Source: Prostheceraeus crozeri
Taxonomy: Eukaryota > Platyhelminthes > Polycladida > Euryleptidae
NCBI GenBank assembly: GCA_907163375.1
Contig: CAJQUW010013611.1
Span: forward strand, 160,928 to 224,927
Direction of reading: 5' to 3'
DNA length: 64,000 bases
In this document: positions 11,521-23,259 of the stretch, in pieces
How positions within the stretch are numbered: the first letter of the stretch is position 1
Layout: every line of letters begins with the position of its first letter
The notes under the pieces: generated by a model
Told to the model about the DNA's origin: nothing
Seen by the model: only the letters and a program-made list of their open reading frames with translations
Databases searched by the model: none
Translations under genes and position numbers: made by a program

Positions 11521-14500
11521 ATAAATAAATATAAAACCGAGTCTTCAAAACTGTCATCAGGACAAAGGAGACGTGAATCTATGATTTTGCTGATAACATG
11601 AATTTGCCGCTTCTTATCTCGACCGAAGACATCCTTGAAGTGTCCATAATTATGATTGATTTCTAATCAAAACATGTATTCAAAGGATCATGAACATGCT
11701 TCCTTTCAATTATTGAAAAAAGATCCACTAATCCAGGATAGCTTCCTTGATAAAAATTTTCCTTGGTAGCTTTCATTGCTAATCAAAACTGACTTGCGAT
11801 GTTCTGACTGAGATAGTGATTAAAAATGATAAGATCAGATAAAATTTTCTATCATGTTCAAAGAATGGTTCCACGAATTAGCTGTTTGTACCCTGCATGC
11901 ACGTGAATAGCGAAAAGAAGACAATAGATAACAATGGAAAATGATATGGAAATCTTAGTATTGCCGTCAAGAAATATCTTGATAGAAAGCACACAATGTA
12001 AACCAGAACTCCCAAAGCGAGTTGAATCACTTCCCAAAGCAAGACACTTAACTAAAAAACCTAGTGTAGAGCGTTTTAGGAGGCTAGTGCACTAGTGTGT
12101 CTGTGGGTTATTGCTTTCTTTAGTAGGTCAACATTCTATTTCAACGTAACCTCCTAAAATTCTAAAATTCAAGATCATTCCTGCTAGCTCTTTGACTCTA
12201 TTAAAAGTGTCATCAAGTGCTGAAAACAGTGTTGGCCCACCTCGATTTCGGATCATCTCCATGCAGTCTCTGAGGATTGAATGAACTAACCGTTGATAAA
12301 TTTCGATGATGTTTCTGTGTAATGAATTTCCCGAAACCTGAACTTAGATATCCCGAATCTCAGGGCCTACTGTACGTGCAGCCGCTTTGCCTTTCAATAT
12401 GCTCTAAGTGTTCTTCAAGGGATTCAGGTCTAAACTGCTTCCAGGCTAGCCCAGAACACTGATGCCGTTGATTTTCAACTGTCACGGAATATGGCGGTTG
12501 CGATTGCAATGCATCTTAGATGAAAGTGGAACACTCTAAAGCGTGGAATCGAGTTTCTCATAAGGCATCATCATTCACTATTCATGATTGCATCTTTTGA
12601 CAAACAAGATAAGAAACATCGGTTTAGGAAATAAGCAGCCCCAAATCGTGTCGTGTGACAAGCTGACTTGAGTAGAATTTGGTTAATGTGCAGGACGGCG
12701 GTTTCCTTTCTAAGCATCTGATGTCGGCAATGTCCTTGTTTTTTGCAATTGGAACAAGCGACGATGTGACCAAGTTTAGCACTTGACCAAGTGATTTGCT
12801 CCAACCCTTGTTGAATGAAGGGCGCCAAATCAAAATGTCCTCACAAAAAAGGTACCAAATGATGTTCATTTAAACTGTCAAAGGAAAGCATCGAAATATC
12901 AGGAAAGATCTTACCAATATCTTATACATATGTTTTTGCAAAGATTTTAACAGGAAAATCAAAAATCTCGAACCTCTTGAAATTCGGCCTATTTTCCCCT
13001 ACTTCTACTAACTGTGAGTGGCCACTGCTTTCCGCCTAGAATTTAACAGAAATATGTGTTTAAGATGTCACAAAGAACTTTTATGTTACTTAAATTTCAA
13101 TTTGAGGCTTTCCCTGGAACAGGATTTAATTGCAGGACCATTTTGACCAGGAACCGAATAACCAAAAGTACATTATACATAGCTGCAAACAGCATGTATA
13201 AGCAGGATAATTATTCCAAACTTGACGATGTAGCTTATACAGTATTAACCCTAAATTGAATTGATGAGTCATCTGAAGGTATTTAAAATTGATTAAATTA
13301 AAAGAATATATTCCGATGCAGTTTTTTCATCCTTTATGCTATGCTTTTATGCTTTATGCAGTTTTTCACCCGTTATATCGTTACGGATAGTAGTGTGTAG
13401 CTCTTTGATACAGATTTCTTCAACTTTGGGAGGTGGCAGATTACAGTGGTGATGCTTAGGCAGATCAAAATGGTCTGACACATGTCGATTGACTTCTGCA
13501 CACAACCAAAGCTAATGAATGGCAGCCATCACCGCAATCTACGCTCGTAGAAACAATACTTTTTCAGAGTTAGATTGTGAAATGTGAATATTGCGAATGT
13601 TTAATCAAAATTTGTATGATCAGAACAACTGCATACCGTACAAAATATTGAGGACCCATGTAACTACCGTTGCTACTTACAAGTAATTAAAGTTATAAAG
13701 ATATAGCGATAGTGTTAACTGGCCGACTTTCACGATTTGCTTCAGCTGGATAAAAGTTGAAGCTGATCACGAAACGCCGATTTATAAAATCCTGTCCATT
13801 TAATCAATTTATAAAACTTAGCTTTTCCGACTGGCGATGAAACTCGTTGAGGGTATATTACTGTTAAAAAACCACTGATTTTTTATTCCACTACCCACTT
13901 TGCTTTTTCTTTAATTCTGAATGTTTTCATCGCACATCTCCTTTCAATTAAGGATCCTATTAAATGCATATTGGCAACTCAAAAGCTGTTGTGATGTACG
14001 ATAGAAGGAGGGCCTACTTGTCATGTCAGTAACATGTTATTCGTACGTTTAGCAAGTTGCATGTGTGCATCATGCAACTTACGTGCGTACATTTACTGAC
14101 AGCTGCCTAATTTCTGGAAAAAGTTCTGAGCCTTCGTATTCGTCGTTCTAGCAAGCCATGGGTATGCCTATAGACAGTGGGATTGCGTGTTAACTTGTCC
14201 CAATCTATTCGCGCTTTGAATAAGTCCTTATTGGCATCATAACTATCATGCTTATCATGGGATCTCAAAAAACTTAAATAATTTTACTTAAATTGTTTTT
14301 TCTAAAAAATACTGCCATGTGATGAAAGCCGTGTTTGAAAACAAGATTTTGCTCCCATGTTTGCAAATGAGTATATAGACAATGCAAATGGCTATATAGA
14401 CATATTTGAGAAATATATATATATATATTATTAATATTTACAAACATTAAATTATTATTATATATAAAATAAATAGAAATACATCAATATTTGACAATCA

Positions 14501-14531
14501 TTCCCAGCTTGTGACGGAAATCTGACTCAAT
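11521..14531. other. Non-coding stretch, no gene recognised
   Basis: AT-rich, with a short AT microsatellite near 14410-14430 and a small imperfect hairpin at 14043-14090. Open frames on the minus strand at 12571-12869 and on the plus strand at 13056-13259 resemble nothing I know and are probably chance. Confidence 0.45.
14043..14090. other. Imperfect hairpin
   Basis: AAGTTGCATG pairs perfectly with CATGCAACTT across a 7-base loop. Beyond an internal loop, GTACG pairs with CGTAC. The whole spans 48 bases in non-coding DNA. It is too short for a typical microRNA precursor. Confidence 0.35.
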
Positions 14532-16526
14532 TTCATAGTTAGATAGCAAAAAACAGATTTGATGCACTCCCTAAATTATTGGCAAGTTTAAGTAAAAGGT
14601 TAAAAAGAAATTTACACACCCGACGTTTCGTATCACAGATACATAATCATGGGTAGAGAAATAGGACAATGCAATCATTTAAATACAAAGTCAAGCGTTA
14701 AAGACTATTCAACTTAGGACAATAGCGATCAATGCAGTTAGCTTCAGAGATACGAGCGCGAACAGGGTCAGATTGACGATCTAGAAATTCAATATCAAAG
14801 TCATCAATACTTAACAGACAGTTAGGATGATCATTCATGATGTGGTCCGACAGCGCACTTTTGTTATCAAGATTAACGATACTTCTGCGATGCTCATGAA
14901 AACGAAAAGAAAAAGGGCGGTTGGTAGAACCAATATAAGCCTTTTGGCATAAATTACACCTAAAACAGTAAATAATATAGCGCATATTACAAGACTGGTA
15001 TTTAGGTAATTTCCCACAAATTTTACAAGAGCAAGTATCCTTAACAAGCTCGGGAGAAAAACAAGAACTTAAACAGTTTCCAGGTTTGCTAACAACATTG
15101 ACTGGTAAATCGTACTTTTTAGTTAGTCTATTTAATTTACGAGAACAACTATCACTTATAAAATCCATTTTGAGATAGGCAACGGAGTTATTATGTTCAT
15201 TCTTCTTAACATTTGGGACATTGACTTGTTTGACATTAGTTTTAAAACCGTTATTTAGAAATCTGTTATGTAAAATATTTAGAGATTTATCAAAATTTTG
15301 AGAGTTGGAGGAACGAATTTTCATCTGCTTAATACTATTATGAATAAAGTTAGTTTTTACTACGGAAGGTACCCAGCTATCAGTTTTTAAGGTGATTCCT
15401 GAATGACAGTCCTTAGAATACCAAGAATAATGGACAGTGTCAGTAACCGAAATGCTAACGTCCAGGAAATTTAAAATCTTGTTATTAGGAACTTCTAAAG
15501 TGAATTTTATTTGTTCATTCACAGAATTAAAAGTATCCAAAACTATTGAGAAATTAGGACTATCGATAGAAAAAGGTCCGAAAATTATGTCATCAATATA
15601 CCGATAGTATACAGGAGGACATATGTAGTGATTATCGCGTAGGCGTTGCAAAGCTAATGTTTCTATGTGATGCATAAAAATAATAGCGAAAGGAGGGGCA
15701 AAATGTGCACCCATCGGGCAACCTTGTGTTTGTAAGTAGATCTTATTGTTGTATGTCACTTCGTAATTAAAACAGACAAAATTCAGGAATACTGAAAGAT
15801 CGTCAGTATTGAAACCATAATTATTCACTTTATGCCAGTGGGTTTTAGCAAAATCTAAGACGATTTGAATACCATCTACCAAGGGAATATTATTATAGAG
15901 ATTACGCACATCAAGAGAAGCAAAGGTTATGTTCTCACTACGAGAGTACGTGAGTTTATTTAAACTATCTAATAATTCAACAGTGTTTTTTATGCTAGAT
16001 GGGACAAAAGCCACGAGTTTGCCTAAAAGATGGCTTAGAAGCCAATCAATTCTTTCCGTTGGAGTGCCTATAGAAGATGCAATAGGTCTCAAAGGGAATT
16101 TGTTATCAATTTTATCCTTATGATCTTTGATATTAGGTACAATAAAACTTGGCCGGTCTACTGTTACAAGCAATTAATTTAGTTACATTAATAGCACTTT
16201 TATCCTTGCAGTGATAACGGATAATCTTATTAGCTTCTTTTTCAATTTTGTTACAATTAGATTTAAGCAAAGGTTTATACATGGTTTCTTCTGATAAAAA
16301 ACTTTCAACTTGAGAGTTGAAGCGATCGGCATTTGTAATGATCAGACGATTGCTTTTATCAGAGGGGATGACTAACAGATTATGGTAATCCAAAAACGAT
16401 TTAGTTTTTTTGAAATGAGGTATTAATTGATTTAAAGCGAGGATTATTACGAGCAAAGTTAGCTTCATTTCTAACAATACACTTGGCCTCATATTGAAAA
16501 AGTTATAGTTTAGTTTCTAACTCCGG
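14532..16526 (-). mobile_element. Penelope-like element, left arm of palindrome
   Basis: A minus-strand Penelope-like retroelement copy, 1995 bp and truncated at its 5' side. Its reading frame (16173 down to 14698, 491 codons) has RT motifs ASLDVRNLYNNIP, GCPMGA and YIDD. A C-terminal GIY-YIG nuclease (YIGSTNRPFSFRFHEH) lies behind a Cys-rich linker. It differs from the right arm by only four residues over 491. The frame before 16173 is separated by a frameshift at the same place as in the right arm. One extra base in an A/T run near 16410 also differs. The arm ends outward at TTCATAGTTAG, the mirror of the right arm's end. Confidence 0.9.
14698..16173 (-). CDS. Penelope-like RT + GIY-YIG endonuclease (left copy)
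   Basis: Encodes most of a Penelope-like polyprotein, which copies RNA into DNA at a nick made by the GIY-YIG domain. The RT core spans residues about 20-300 (YIDD at 192-195). A Cys-rich linker (CSCKIC) comes next. The nuclease occupies residues about 395-475, with YIGSTNR, an R-H-EH helix and a later Glu in RISEAN as expected for catalysis. The first codon given is a TTG inside a longer frame, so it marks the frame opening and not a proven start. The upstream part of the protein lies in another frame, so the copy is probably inactive as it stands. Confidence 0.85.
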   Translation of the reverse strand: MLVTVDRPSFIVPNIKDHKDKIDNKFPLRPIASSIGTPTERIDWLLSHLLGKLVAFVPSSIKNTVELLDSLNKLTYSRSENITFASLDVRNLYNNIPLVDGIQIVLDFAKTHWHKVNNYGFNTDDLSVFLNFVCFNYEVTYNNKIYLQTQGCPMGAHFAPPFAIIFMHHIETLALQRLRDNHYICPPVYYRYIDDIIFGPFSIDSPNFSIVLDTFNSVNEQIKFTLEVPNNKILNFLDVSISVTDTVHYSWYSKDCHSGITLKTDSWVPSVVKTNFIHNSIKQMKIRSSNSQNFDKSLNILHNRFLNNGFKTNVKQVNVPNVKKNEHNNSVAYLKMDFISDSCSRKLNRLTKKYDLPVNVVSKPGNCLSSCFSPELVKDTCSCKICGKLPKYQSCNMRYIIYCFRCNLCQKAYIGSTNRPFSFRFHEHRRSIVNLDNKSALSDHIMNDHPNCLLSIDDFDIEFLDRQSDPVRARISEANCIDRYCPKLNSL

Positions 16527-16905
16527 TTCTAACAGACACTACCCAGTTAAGTTTGATAGGTATCTATCAACTTACGCCCCCAATTTCTGTTTCAAATTTG
16601 TTGATGATTTTTGGTTCAAACTTAAAGACTGTTCGTCTACTAATACTATAGTTCAAAATTCACATATTACCAATGATACTGATATCAGTATTCCCAACGA
16701 CATTGTGGACTTCTTGTCCAACGGTCCCAAGTATCGTTTACCTAACCGTATGAATAAAAAATCTTTGGAAGACAATGAGCTTTCGATTGACTGTTTAGCT
16801 TACTCTTTAAGATGGCACTACACTTTCAATAATTCTGTCTCTAATGAGGATAGTTTATGGATCCCATTTAAGAAAAATCATGTCAAACTTCCGGATAGAA
16901 TGAAT
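16527..16905 (+). other. Unique centre of the Penelope palindrome
   Basis: These 379 bp are present only once and belong to the 5' part of the plus-strand (right) element. The plus frame running from about 16535 reads KFDRYLSTYAPNF and continues to PELETKL at 16926. The left arm is thus a 5'-truncated copy and the right copy is longer. The centre would form the loop of a hairpin with ~2 kb arms. Confidence 0.75.
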
Positions 16906-17257
16906 CCGGAGTTAGAAACTAAACTATAACTTTTTCAATATGAGGCCAAGTGTATTGTTAGAAATGAAGCTAACTTTGCTCGTAATAATCCTCGCTTTAA
17001 ATCAATTAATACCTTATTTCAAAAAACTAAATCGTTTTTGGATTACCATAATCTGTTAGTCATCCCCTCTGATAAAAGCAATCGTCTGATCATTACAAAT
17101 GCCGATCGCTTCAACTCTCAAGTTGAAAGTTTTTTATCAGAAGAAACCATGTATAAACCTTTGCTTAAATCTAATTGTAACAAAATTGAAAAAGAAGCTA
17201 ATAAAATTATCCGTTATCACTGCAAGGATAAAAGTGCTATTAATGTAACTAAATTAA

Positions 17258-18733
17258 TTGCTTGTAACAGTAGACCGGCCAAGTTTTATTGTACCTAATA
17301 TCAAAGATCATAAGGATAAAATTGATAACAAATTCCCTTTGAGACCTATTGCATCTTCTATAGGCACTCCAACGGAAAGAATTGATTGGCTTCTAAGCCA
17401 TCTTTTAGGCAAACTCGTGGCTTTTGTCCCATCTAGCATAAAAAACACTGTTGAATTATTAGATAGTTTAAATAAACTCACGTACTCTCGTAGTGAGAAT
17501 ATAACCTTTGCTTCTCTTGATGTGCGTAATCTCTATAATAATATTCCCTTGGTAGATGGTATTCAAATCGTCTTAGATTTTGCTAAAACCCACTGGCATA
17601 AAGTGAATAATTATGGTTTCAATACTGACGATCTTTCAGTATTCCTGAATTTTGTCTGTTTTAATTACGAAGTGACATACAACAATAAGATCTACTTACA
17701 AACACAAGGTTGCCCGATGGGTGCACATTTTGCCCCTCCTTTCGCTATTATTTTTATGCATCACATAGAAACATTAGCTTTGCAACGCCTACGCGATAAT
17801 CACTACATATGTCCTCCTGTATACTATCGGTATATTGATGACATAATTTTCGGACCTTTTTCTATCGATAGTCCTAATTTCTCAATAGTTTTGGATACTT
17901 TTAATTCTGTGAATGAACAAACAAAATTCACTTTAGAAGTTCCTAATAACAAGATTTTAAATTTCCTGGACGTTAGCATTTCGGTTACTGACACTGTCCA
18001 TTATTCTTGGTATTCTAAGGACTGTCATTCAGGAATCACCTTAAAAACTGATAGCTGGGTACTTTCCGTAGTAAAAACTAACTTTATTCATAATAGTATT
18101 AAGCAGATGAAAATTCGTTCCTCCAACTCTCAAAATTTTGATAAATCTCTAAATATTTTACATAACAGATTTCTAAATAACGGTTTTAAAACTAATGTCA
18201 AACAAGTCAATGTCCCAAATGTTAAGAAGAATGAACATAATAACTCCGTTGCCTATCTCAAAATGGATTTTATAAGTGATAGTTGTTCTCGTAAATTAAA
18301 TAGACTAACTAAAAAGTACGATTTACCAGTCAATGTTGTTAGCAAACCTGGAAACTGTTTAAGTTCTTGTTTTTCTCCCGAGCTTGTTAAGGATACTTGC
18401 TCTTGTAAAATTTGTGGGAAATTACCTAAATACCAGTCTTGTAATATGCGCTATATTGTTTACTGTTTTAGGTGTAATTTATGCCAAAAGGCTTATATTG
18501 GTTCTACCAACCGCCCTTTTTCTTTTCGTTTTCATGAGCATCGCAGAAGTATCGTTAATCTTGATAACAAAAGTGCGCTGTCGGACCACATCATGAATGA
18601 TCATCCTAACTGTCTGTTAAGTATTGATGACTTTGATATTGAATTTCTAGATCGTCAATCTGACCCTGTTCGCACTCGTATCTCTGAAGCTAACTGCATT
18701 GATCGCTATTGTCCTAAGTTGAATAGTCTTTAA
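17258..18733 (+). CDS. Penelope-like RT + GIY-YIG endonuclease (right copy)
   Basis: A 491-codon frame differing from the left copy at only four residues (for example EQTKFT against EQIKFT, and RYIVYC against RYIIYC). RT motifs are ASLDVRNLYNNIP (85-97), GCPMGA (151-156) and YIDD (192-195). The GIY-YIG nuclease YIGSTNRPFSFRFHEH lies around residues 413-428. The opening codon is a TTG in a continuing frame, not a real start. The part encoding the N-terminus lies upstream in the overlapping frame 17038-17298. The copy is disrupted and probably immobile unless helped by another element. Confidence 0.87.
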   Translation: MLVTVDRPSFIVPNIKDHKDKIDNKFPLRPIASSIGTPTERIDWLLSHLLGKLVAFVPSSIKNTVELLDSLNKLTYSRSENITFASLDVRNLYNNIPLVDGIQIVLDFAKTHWHKVNNYGFNTDDLSVFLNFVCFNYEVTYNNKIYLQTQGCPMGAHFAPPFAIIFMHHIETLALQRLRDNHYICPPVYYRYIDDIIFGPFSIDSPNFSIVLDTFNSVNEQTKFTLEVPNNKILNFLDVSISVTDTVHYSWYSKDCHSGITLKTDSWVLSVVKTNFIHNSIKQMKIRSSNSQNFDKSLNILHNRFLNNGFKTNVKQVNVPNVKKNEHNNSVAYLKMDFISDSCSRKLNRLTKKYDLPVNVVSKPGNCLSSCFSPELVKDTCSCKICGKLPKYQSCNMRYIVYCFRCNLCQKAYIGSTNRPFSFRFHEHRRSIVNLDNKSALSDHIMNDHPNCLLSIDDFDIEFLDRQSDPVRTRISEANCIDRYCPKLNSL

Positions 18734-18784
18734 CGCTTGACTTTGTATTTAAATGATTGCATTGTCCTATTTCTCTACCCATGA

Positions 18785-18810
18785 TTATGTATCTGTGATA
18801 CGAAACGTCG
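18785..18810 (+). ncRNA. Hammerhead-like 3' motif of the Penelope element
   Basis: GTATC and GATAC form a 5 bp hairpin with a TGT loop, directly followed by GAAACGTC. This matches the stem II-GAAA-cleavage-site half of the hammerhead ribozymes known from Penelope-like elements. The CUGAUGA half is not perfect: the sequence before the stem is ATGATTAT. The same motif lies in the left arm near 14621-14646 on the minus strand. It is probably a degenerate or divergent ribozyme. Confidence 0.35.
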
Positions 18811-18899
18811 GGTGTGTAAATTTCTTTTTAACCTTTTACTTAAACTTGCCAATAATTTAGGGAGTGCATCAAATCTGTTTTTTGCTATCTAACTATGAA

Positions 18900-21869
18900 T
18901 AACCTCCCGTGTATGGCTGTAAATCAATTTCATAAAGTTTACTGATTCAAATATCAGATATTGAGGAAAATCAACCATTGGTGTATGTGTATTGCATACA
19001 TATTAAGGGATTGCAATCTCTGGAAATCCCGTGGGTCTTTGAAAATCCAAAAATTCGGGGATTTTGCTCACCGGGTCCTGAGGTATAATTTAGCTGTCAT
19101 CTTGGTAGTAATTGATAGACCCTTCTGGATAGATATTCGAATGCCTTTCTTTTTTTACTTTGAAATGCGAATTTAATAATGTGCATTACAGCTGTGTCGA
19201 GTTAAAAGTTTGATCATATGTTTGCGTCCTGCAAATTTTCTCATCATAGGCTACAGGGACTAAGAAAGGTTCAGAAAGAGCAGGAATTACAGAATTATTT
19301 CTTAATTTTCGTACTCCGATTCTGTCCAGCGATGACTAGTGAGCGTCAGGAACTGTGAATAAGGTATGTAAGTTGCTTGCTGCAATACGTACGGTGTTAT
19401 GGTTTGTGTTTTTATATTCTACAAAGCCGCATATGTTGCCCAGCACGCTGCATCAAGCTGTACAGCCAATAATTTTTAAACTTTGGCTCTTCTGCTTTCA
19501 TATTTCCGTGAGGGATTACTACTAAAAAGATGTCTCCTTCCCTTCAACACTAATTGTTATACTTCCCTTAGGTTCCCTTCAACACCCACACTAATTGTTA
19601 TACTGACGTTCAAATTGTGCGAAGTATAGCAGATTCTACATAAATGGACCACCAGAATGCCATTTTCTTCCTCTAAATATACTGTAGAACGATCTGTTTT
19701 GAAATCCCGAGATCTGGTAAAGTACCCCGGATTGCAATCCCAAATGCATACCGGTATCTATTCGTATTGGGAGTACATTGATTACGAGACGTGTGGACCT
19801 AAATGAGTGATCCAGGTAGGACCTGCATATTTCCTATATAAAGGGCCGGGTGAAACGTGAAAATAATCCACCAAAGACCAACTTGAGTTAGTGCTCAGGT
19901 TTACAAGCACGTCGTAGTGGATTTAAAATGAAAGCACACGAATTGATTTTTGGCCGTATGTAGTGGAAAGCGACACACACTTGAAAGATAGTTGAAAAAG
20001 TTGCAAAAATACTGCAATTGCTCTTACGCAGATGAAGAGAAAGATAGAAGAGAGCTAACGAGAACGAATCCGCTGCTTTATTTCCTATCCATCAAAATGA
20101 AAGTTTGATGAAGCGAAAGATGAGATGCTGAAGGCATGAGAGACCGTACAACACAAGTTTCAAACTTTATTCACTATTAAGTGAATGATAGCGACAAAAA
20201 GAGAAATCAATTGATAATACACTTTCAAATTCATCCATGATTTCCTCTGAAAACGATTTCGTAAGTTTAGCAGAAACAATCATTATGTTCGGATGAGTTT
20301 GTCTAAGACGATTCTGAAACGTTAATGCGGAGCAGTGTGAGAATCAAACTGGAAAGTATCACGGACGCATCTGCGGTAGATGCCTTAGTGAAGTGAATAT
20401 AGGTATCTGAGGGCTGTGGAGTGATGCGAGCCATGACATACCCGGTGTTACTCATTTCCTCTGCTCTCAGTTTCCGGGCCGAAAGAGTAATCTAGATTCG
20501 AATTTCCGGGAGAAAAGCGGTTGCAATTTTTGAAAGCTGGCTCTTAGTTTCCGTGTTATTCACCCTCCCCCTCGTTGAATTGAAGTCACACTGCTGAGAT
20601 ATCGAGGTTTGTGGCTTCTAAGAGACTTCATAATGTTTGAACTTGCCTAGGAAAAAGTTAAGTAATAGCGGTTTTCTGACATACTTTTTCCGGTCAGCAA
20701 TTTAGATTGGGGATGGGGTGGGTGGAGGATATCATAACACCGGGATAGCGCAAAGTGGGGGGGGGGAGAACCTCGAACACTTGAACACTTTGCAGGTTTC
20801 AAAACTACCGTATTTCTTTGAATATGACCCGTGTGTTTTATCATTTGGCTAGTAGATTTTGAAATTTAAGTACGGGTTCTTTTGCAAGGCGGGTTTGATA
20901 TGATGGAGGAAACTTTTTTCTTATTTGTGACCTGAATCTAAAATTTTTGGTGACTGAGCAGCCTACAACCAATTTTGCACATTGATAATGAGACGGAACA
21001 CGAAAGGGACGATAATTAGAGTGAACGATGAACCAAAAGCTCATGATGATGAAGTAATCACCTTTAAATGAGACCTATTGCGAATAATATGGAGGTCAAT
21101 GACTAATGCAAGTTAAACTTAAGTGGCATAATCAAATGCAGAAACTTTCGATGCAAATGGTCTATTTTCTATGTCAGTTTGGTATCAGGGATCAAGTTAT
21201 GAAGTTGTGAAATCGGTCTTATTTTGCTTACTGTTTGTTATACAGTATATAAACTTTCAGTCATTGATGATAAAAAATTCAGTAATATTTTCTTCAATTT
21301 TGAGCCCATTTATCGTATTTTACAGATTTTGAAAAGTCTGGCAACGTCAGAAGATAATGCCTTTCATCGGCTTAGACAACTTATCTGCCTTTTGCATAAC
21401 TTCATGTCTGCTGCATCTGAAAAATCATGCTTGTACATACGCATTTGAGTCGATGTTATCATTTTCCCACATACAAGAATACAAGAAGCAATTTTATACT
21501 TAAAGGTGGATCTACAGCATCACCTGTCTGACCTTGTCAACAGTGCTTTTAGATCATGTGAAGATTTCTGTTGAAGTGTTTTAATATGCTCACCCTCGCT
21601 AGGAAAGATGCAGTCGAATCATGTTGAAGCAGAACATTCTCATCGCTAGTCGACATATCACCCATCCTGCAATAAGGTGACGACAAGCATTTTTCAAGGT
21701 AAAATTCTACTTCAGAAGCGATTAAAGCGATGTGCGGAGTCTGGACTAGGCAATTCCGAAACTGAAAAATATTCAATCAATTCAATTATCGGCTTAAGCA
21801 GTCATGAGTTCGCCGATTCATTTCGCAATGAAATCGGCGAACATGGAAGTCAGCTAAGTCACTTCATTG
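18900..21869. other. Non-coding stretch, no gene recognised
   Basis: Includes a small imperfect tandem duplication (about 36 bp apart, unit CCCTTCAACAC...TAATTGTTATACT) at 19537-19605 and a TATA box at 19835. Open frames are short and unlike anything known. Confidence 0.45.
19835..19843 (+). promoter_or_regulatory. Possible TATA box
   Basis: TATATAAAG is followed by a GC-rich GGCCGGG. The next ATG (19928) opens only 12 codons. The motif is strong, but no gene downstream supports it. Confidence 0.2.
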
Positions 21870-22599
21870 CAAGGATGTGGAGTCCTATCATTTTGATAGG
21901 ACTCCGACTCCAGGGGTTGATAGGACTCCGACTCCGACTCCGTGTGACAAGTATATATAGCCTAGCTTTTTGAAAAATAAACTGGTAACCTACATCATGG
22001 ATCATTATAGGGTTACCTGATCCTATAAATGATCATTGCTGTATCAATTATCAATCATTTCGATGAAAGTTTATCAAATTTCGCTTTAAGTTGGATGCAT
22101 GCGACTCGGCTCCTCCAATCTTCTCGATGTGTGCTTCACACGGTTTTTCTCCAGACTCTACCAGGCAGGAAAATCCCCCTTCCTTCTCCAAAAAATATGA
22201 GCACACTTTCGATTTTAATATGCGTTTTGGAGGAGACATCACACACTATTAACGTGAAGTTAAGAGGCAATGTTCTCAAACAAACTAGTATTTCATTTTT
22301 GTCTCTGATGTGACCTGTGGTGTGTAAGTGTGATCGAGGCTAGGAAGGCTTGTCTTCTCTACTAAATCACCGAGTGAAAAGACAATCCTTTTCTCACTAT
22401 CACGGTTAATTCACTCAACTGTTATAAGCTTTGTATGCAGCAGTGTCTCTGTACTTTTATGTCAACTTTCTGCGTCAAATAAAAGTACAGTATGCATGAG
22501 GATAAATAATTTGTTTGTATCATATTTCGGGTCTAGTTATAGGCCGGAGTCCGGAGTCCTATCATTTGAGAGGACTCCGACTCCGACTCCGCATCCCTG
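21870..22599 (+). mobile_element. Full GGAGTC-rich MITE (hAT-like), 730 bp
   Basis: Ends are CAAGGATGTGGAGTC on the left and GACTCCGCATCCCTG on the right, imperfect inverted repeats. Both ends carry extra GGAGTC/GACTCC units arranged as small palindromes such as GGAGTCCTATC...GATAGGACTCC. The flanks CTTCATTG and CTTCATCG form a near-perfect 8 bp target duplication, typical of hAT elements. There is no transposase. Other family members are at 1-560 and, diverged, at 23190-23415. Confidence 0.75.
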
Positions 22600-22770
22600 C
22601 TTCATCGAAAGAGCATAGATATCGAAGTTATATTGCATCTAAAGGAACCTTTTTAGTACTTGAAATTCAAGTTGGCTGCACATGAAGACAACGTGAATTG
22701 CAGATGAGTTTCGAGTTTTGATGGTCTTAGTGTGTATAGCATTGTGTGGCTCAATATACCAATTAAGTCT

Positions 22771-23259
22771 TCAACTATTCGGAAAGAGATAATTTGCTAA
22801 ACTCACATTCGAATATATAAGGGCAAAAAATCTTTGTCCGACAGTCGGTGTATTCAACAATCGTTTACGAAACCTGCGATATATACGGTAGTTGATTTGT
22901 ATACACAATTTTGAATTAATGTTTGGCATTTGAGTAAGTTTGTAACGCAACAAGGAAAATACTGTATTCAAAAGCCACCACAGCATTCCATTCTTCGTTC
23001 CTAAGAACATGCGGGCGTCGACAACGTTAGCCCTTAGTTGAGATCGTAGGTCACTTATTAGAAGCTTTACGCCTGGGAACAGGCAATCCATGGGTAGTTG
23101 TGTTGTAGGCATCGTGGAGAGGAGCTGACATGTAGATTTCGGAACATTCGGAACATCGGGATGTCGATGGCTTGGTGAATGGGGATGAAAAAGACAATGC
23201 CTTTCACTATCATGTCTCATTCCCCGACTATTATTAGCTTCCCATTGTTGCTTCTGCAC
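22771..23259 (-). other. 162-codon open frame, unrecognised
   Basis: An uninterrupted minus-strand frame of 162 codons opening at GTG, with no ATG at the boundary. Its first ~20 codons overlap the diverged MITE fragment at 23190-23415. The translation (for example DVPNVPKSTCQLLSTMP, later LWWLLNTVFSLLRYKL) matches no family I know. It has no signal peptide and no supporting promoter. It could be chance or an exon piece. Confidence 0.2.

Larger units (their letters stand above)
16535..18899 (+). mobile_element. Penelope-like element, right (longer) copy
   Basis: A plus-strand element whose 16906-18899 part mirrors the left arm almost perfectly. Coding blocks in order are an N-terminal segment to 16926, a segment starting LFQYEAKC and running to about 17295, and the RT plus GIY-YIG frame 17258-18733. 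An in-frame TAA after ELETKL and a frameshift near 17266 separate them. Both defects are also in the left arm. The 3' part carries a hairpin followed by CGAAACGTC, a motif reminiscent of Penelope hammerhead ribozymes. Flanks outside the palindrome are unrelated to each other. Confidence 0.88.
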
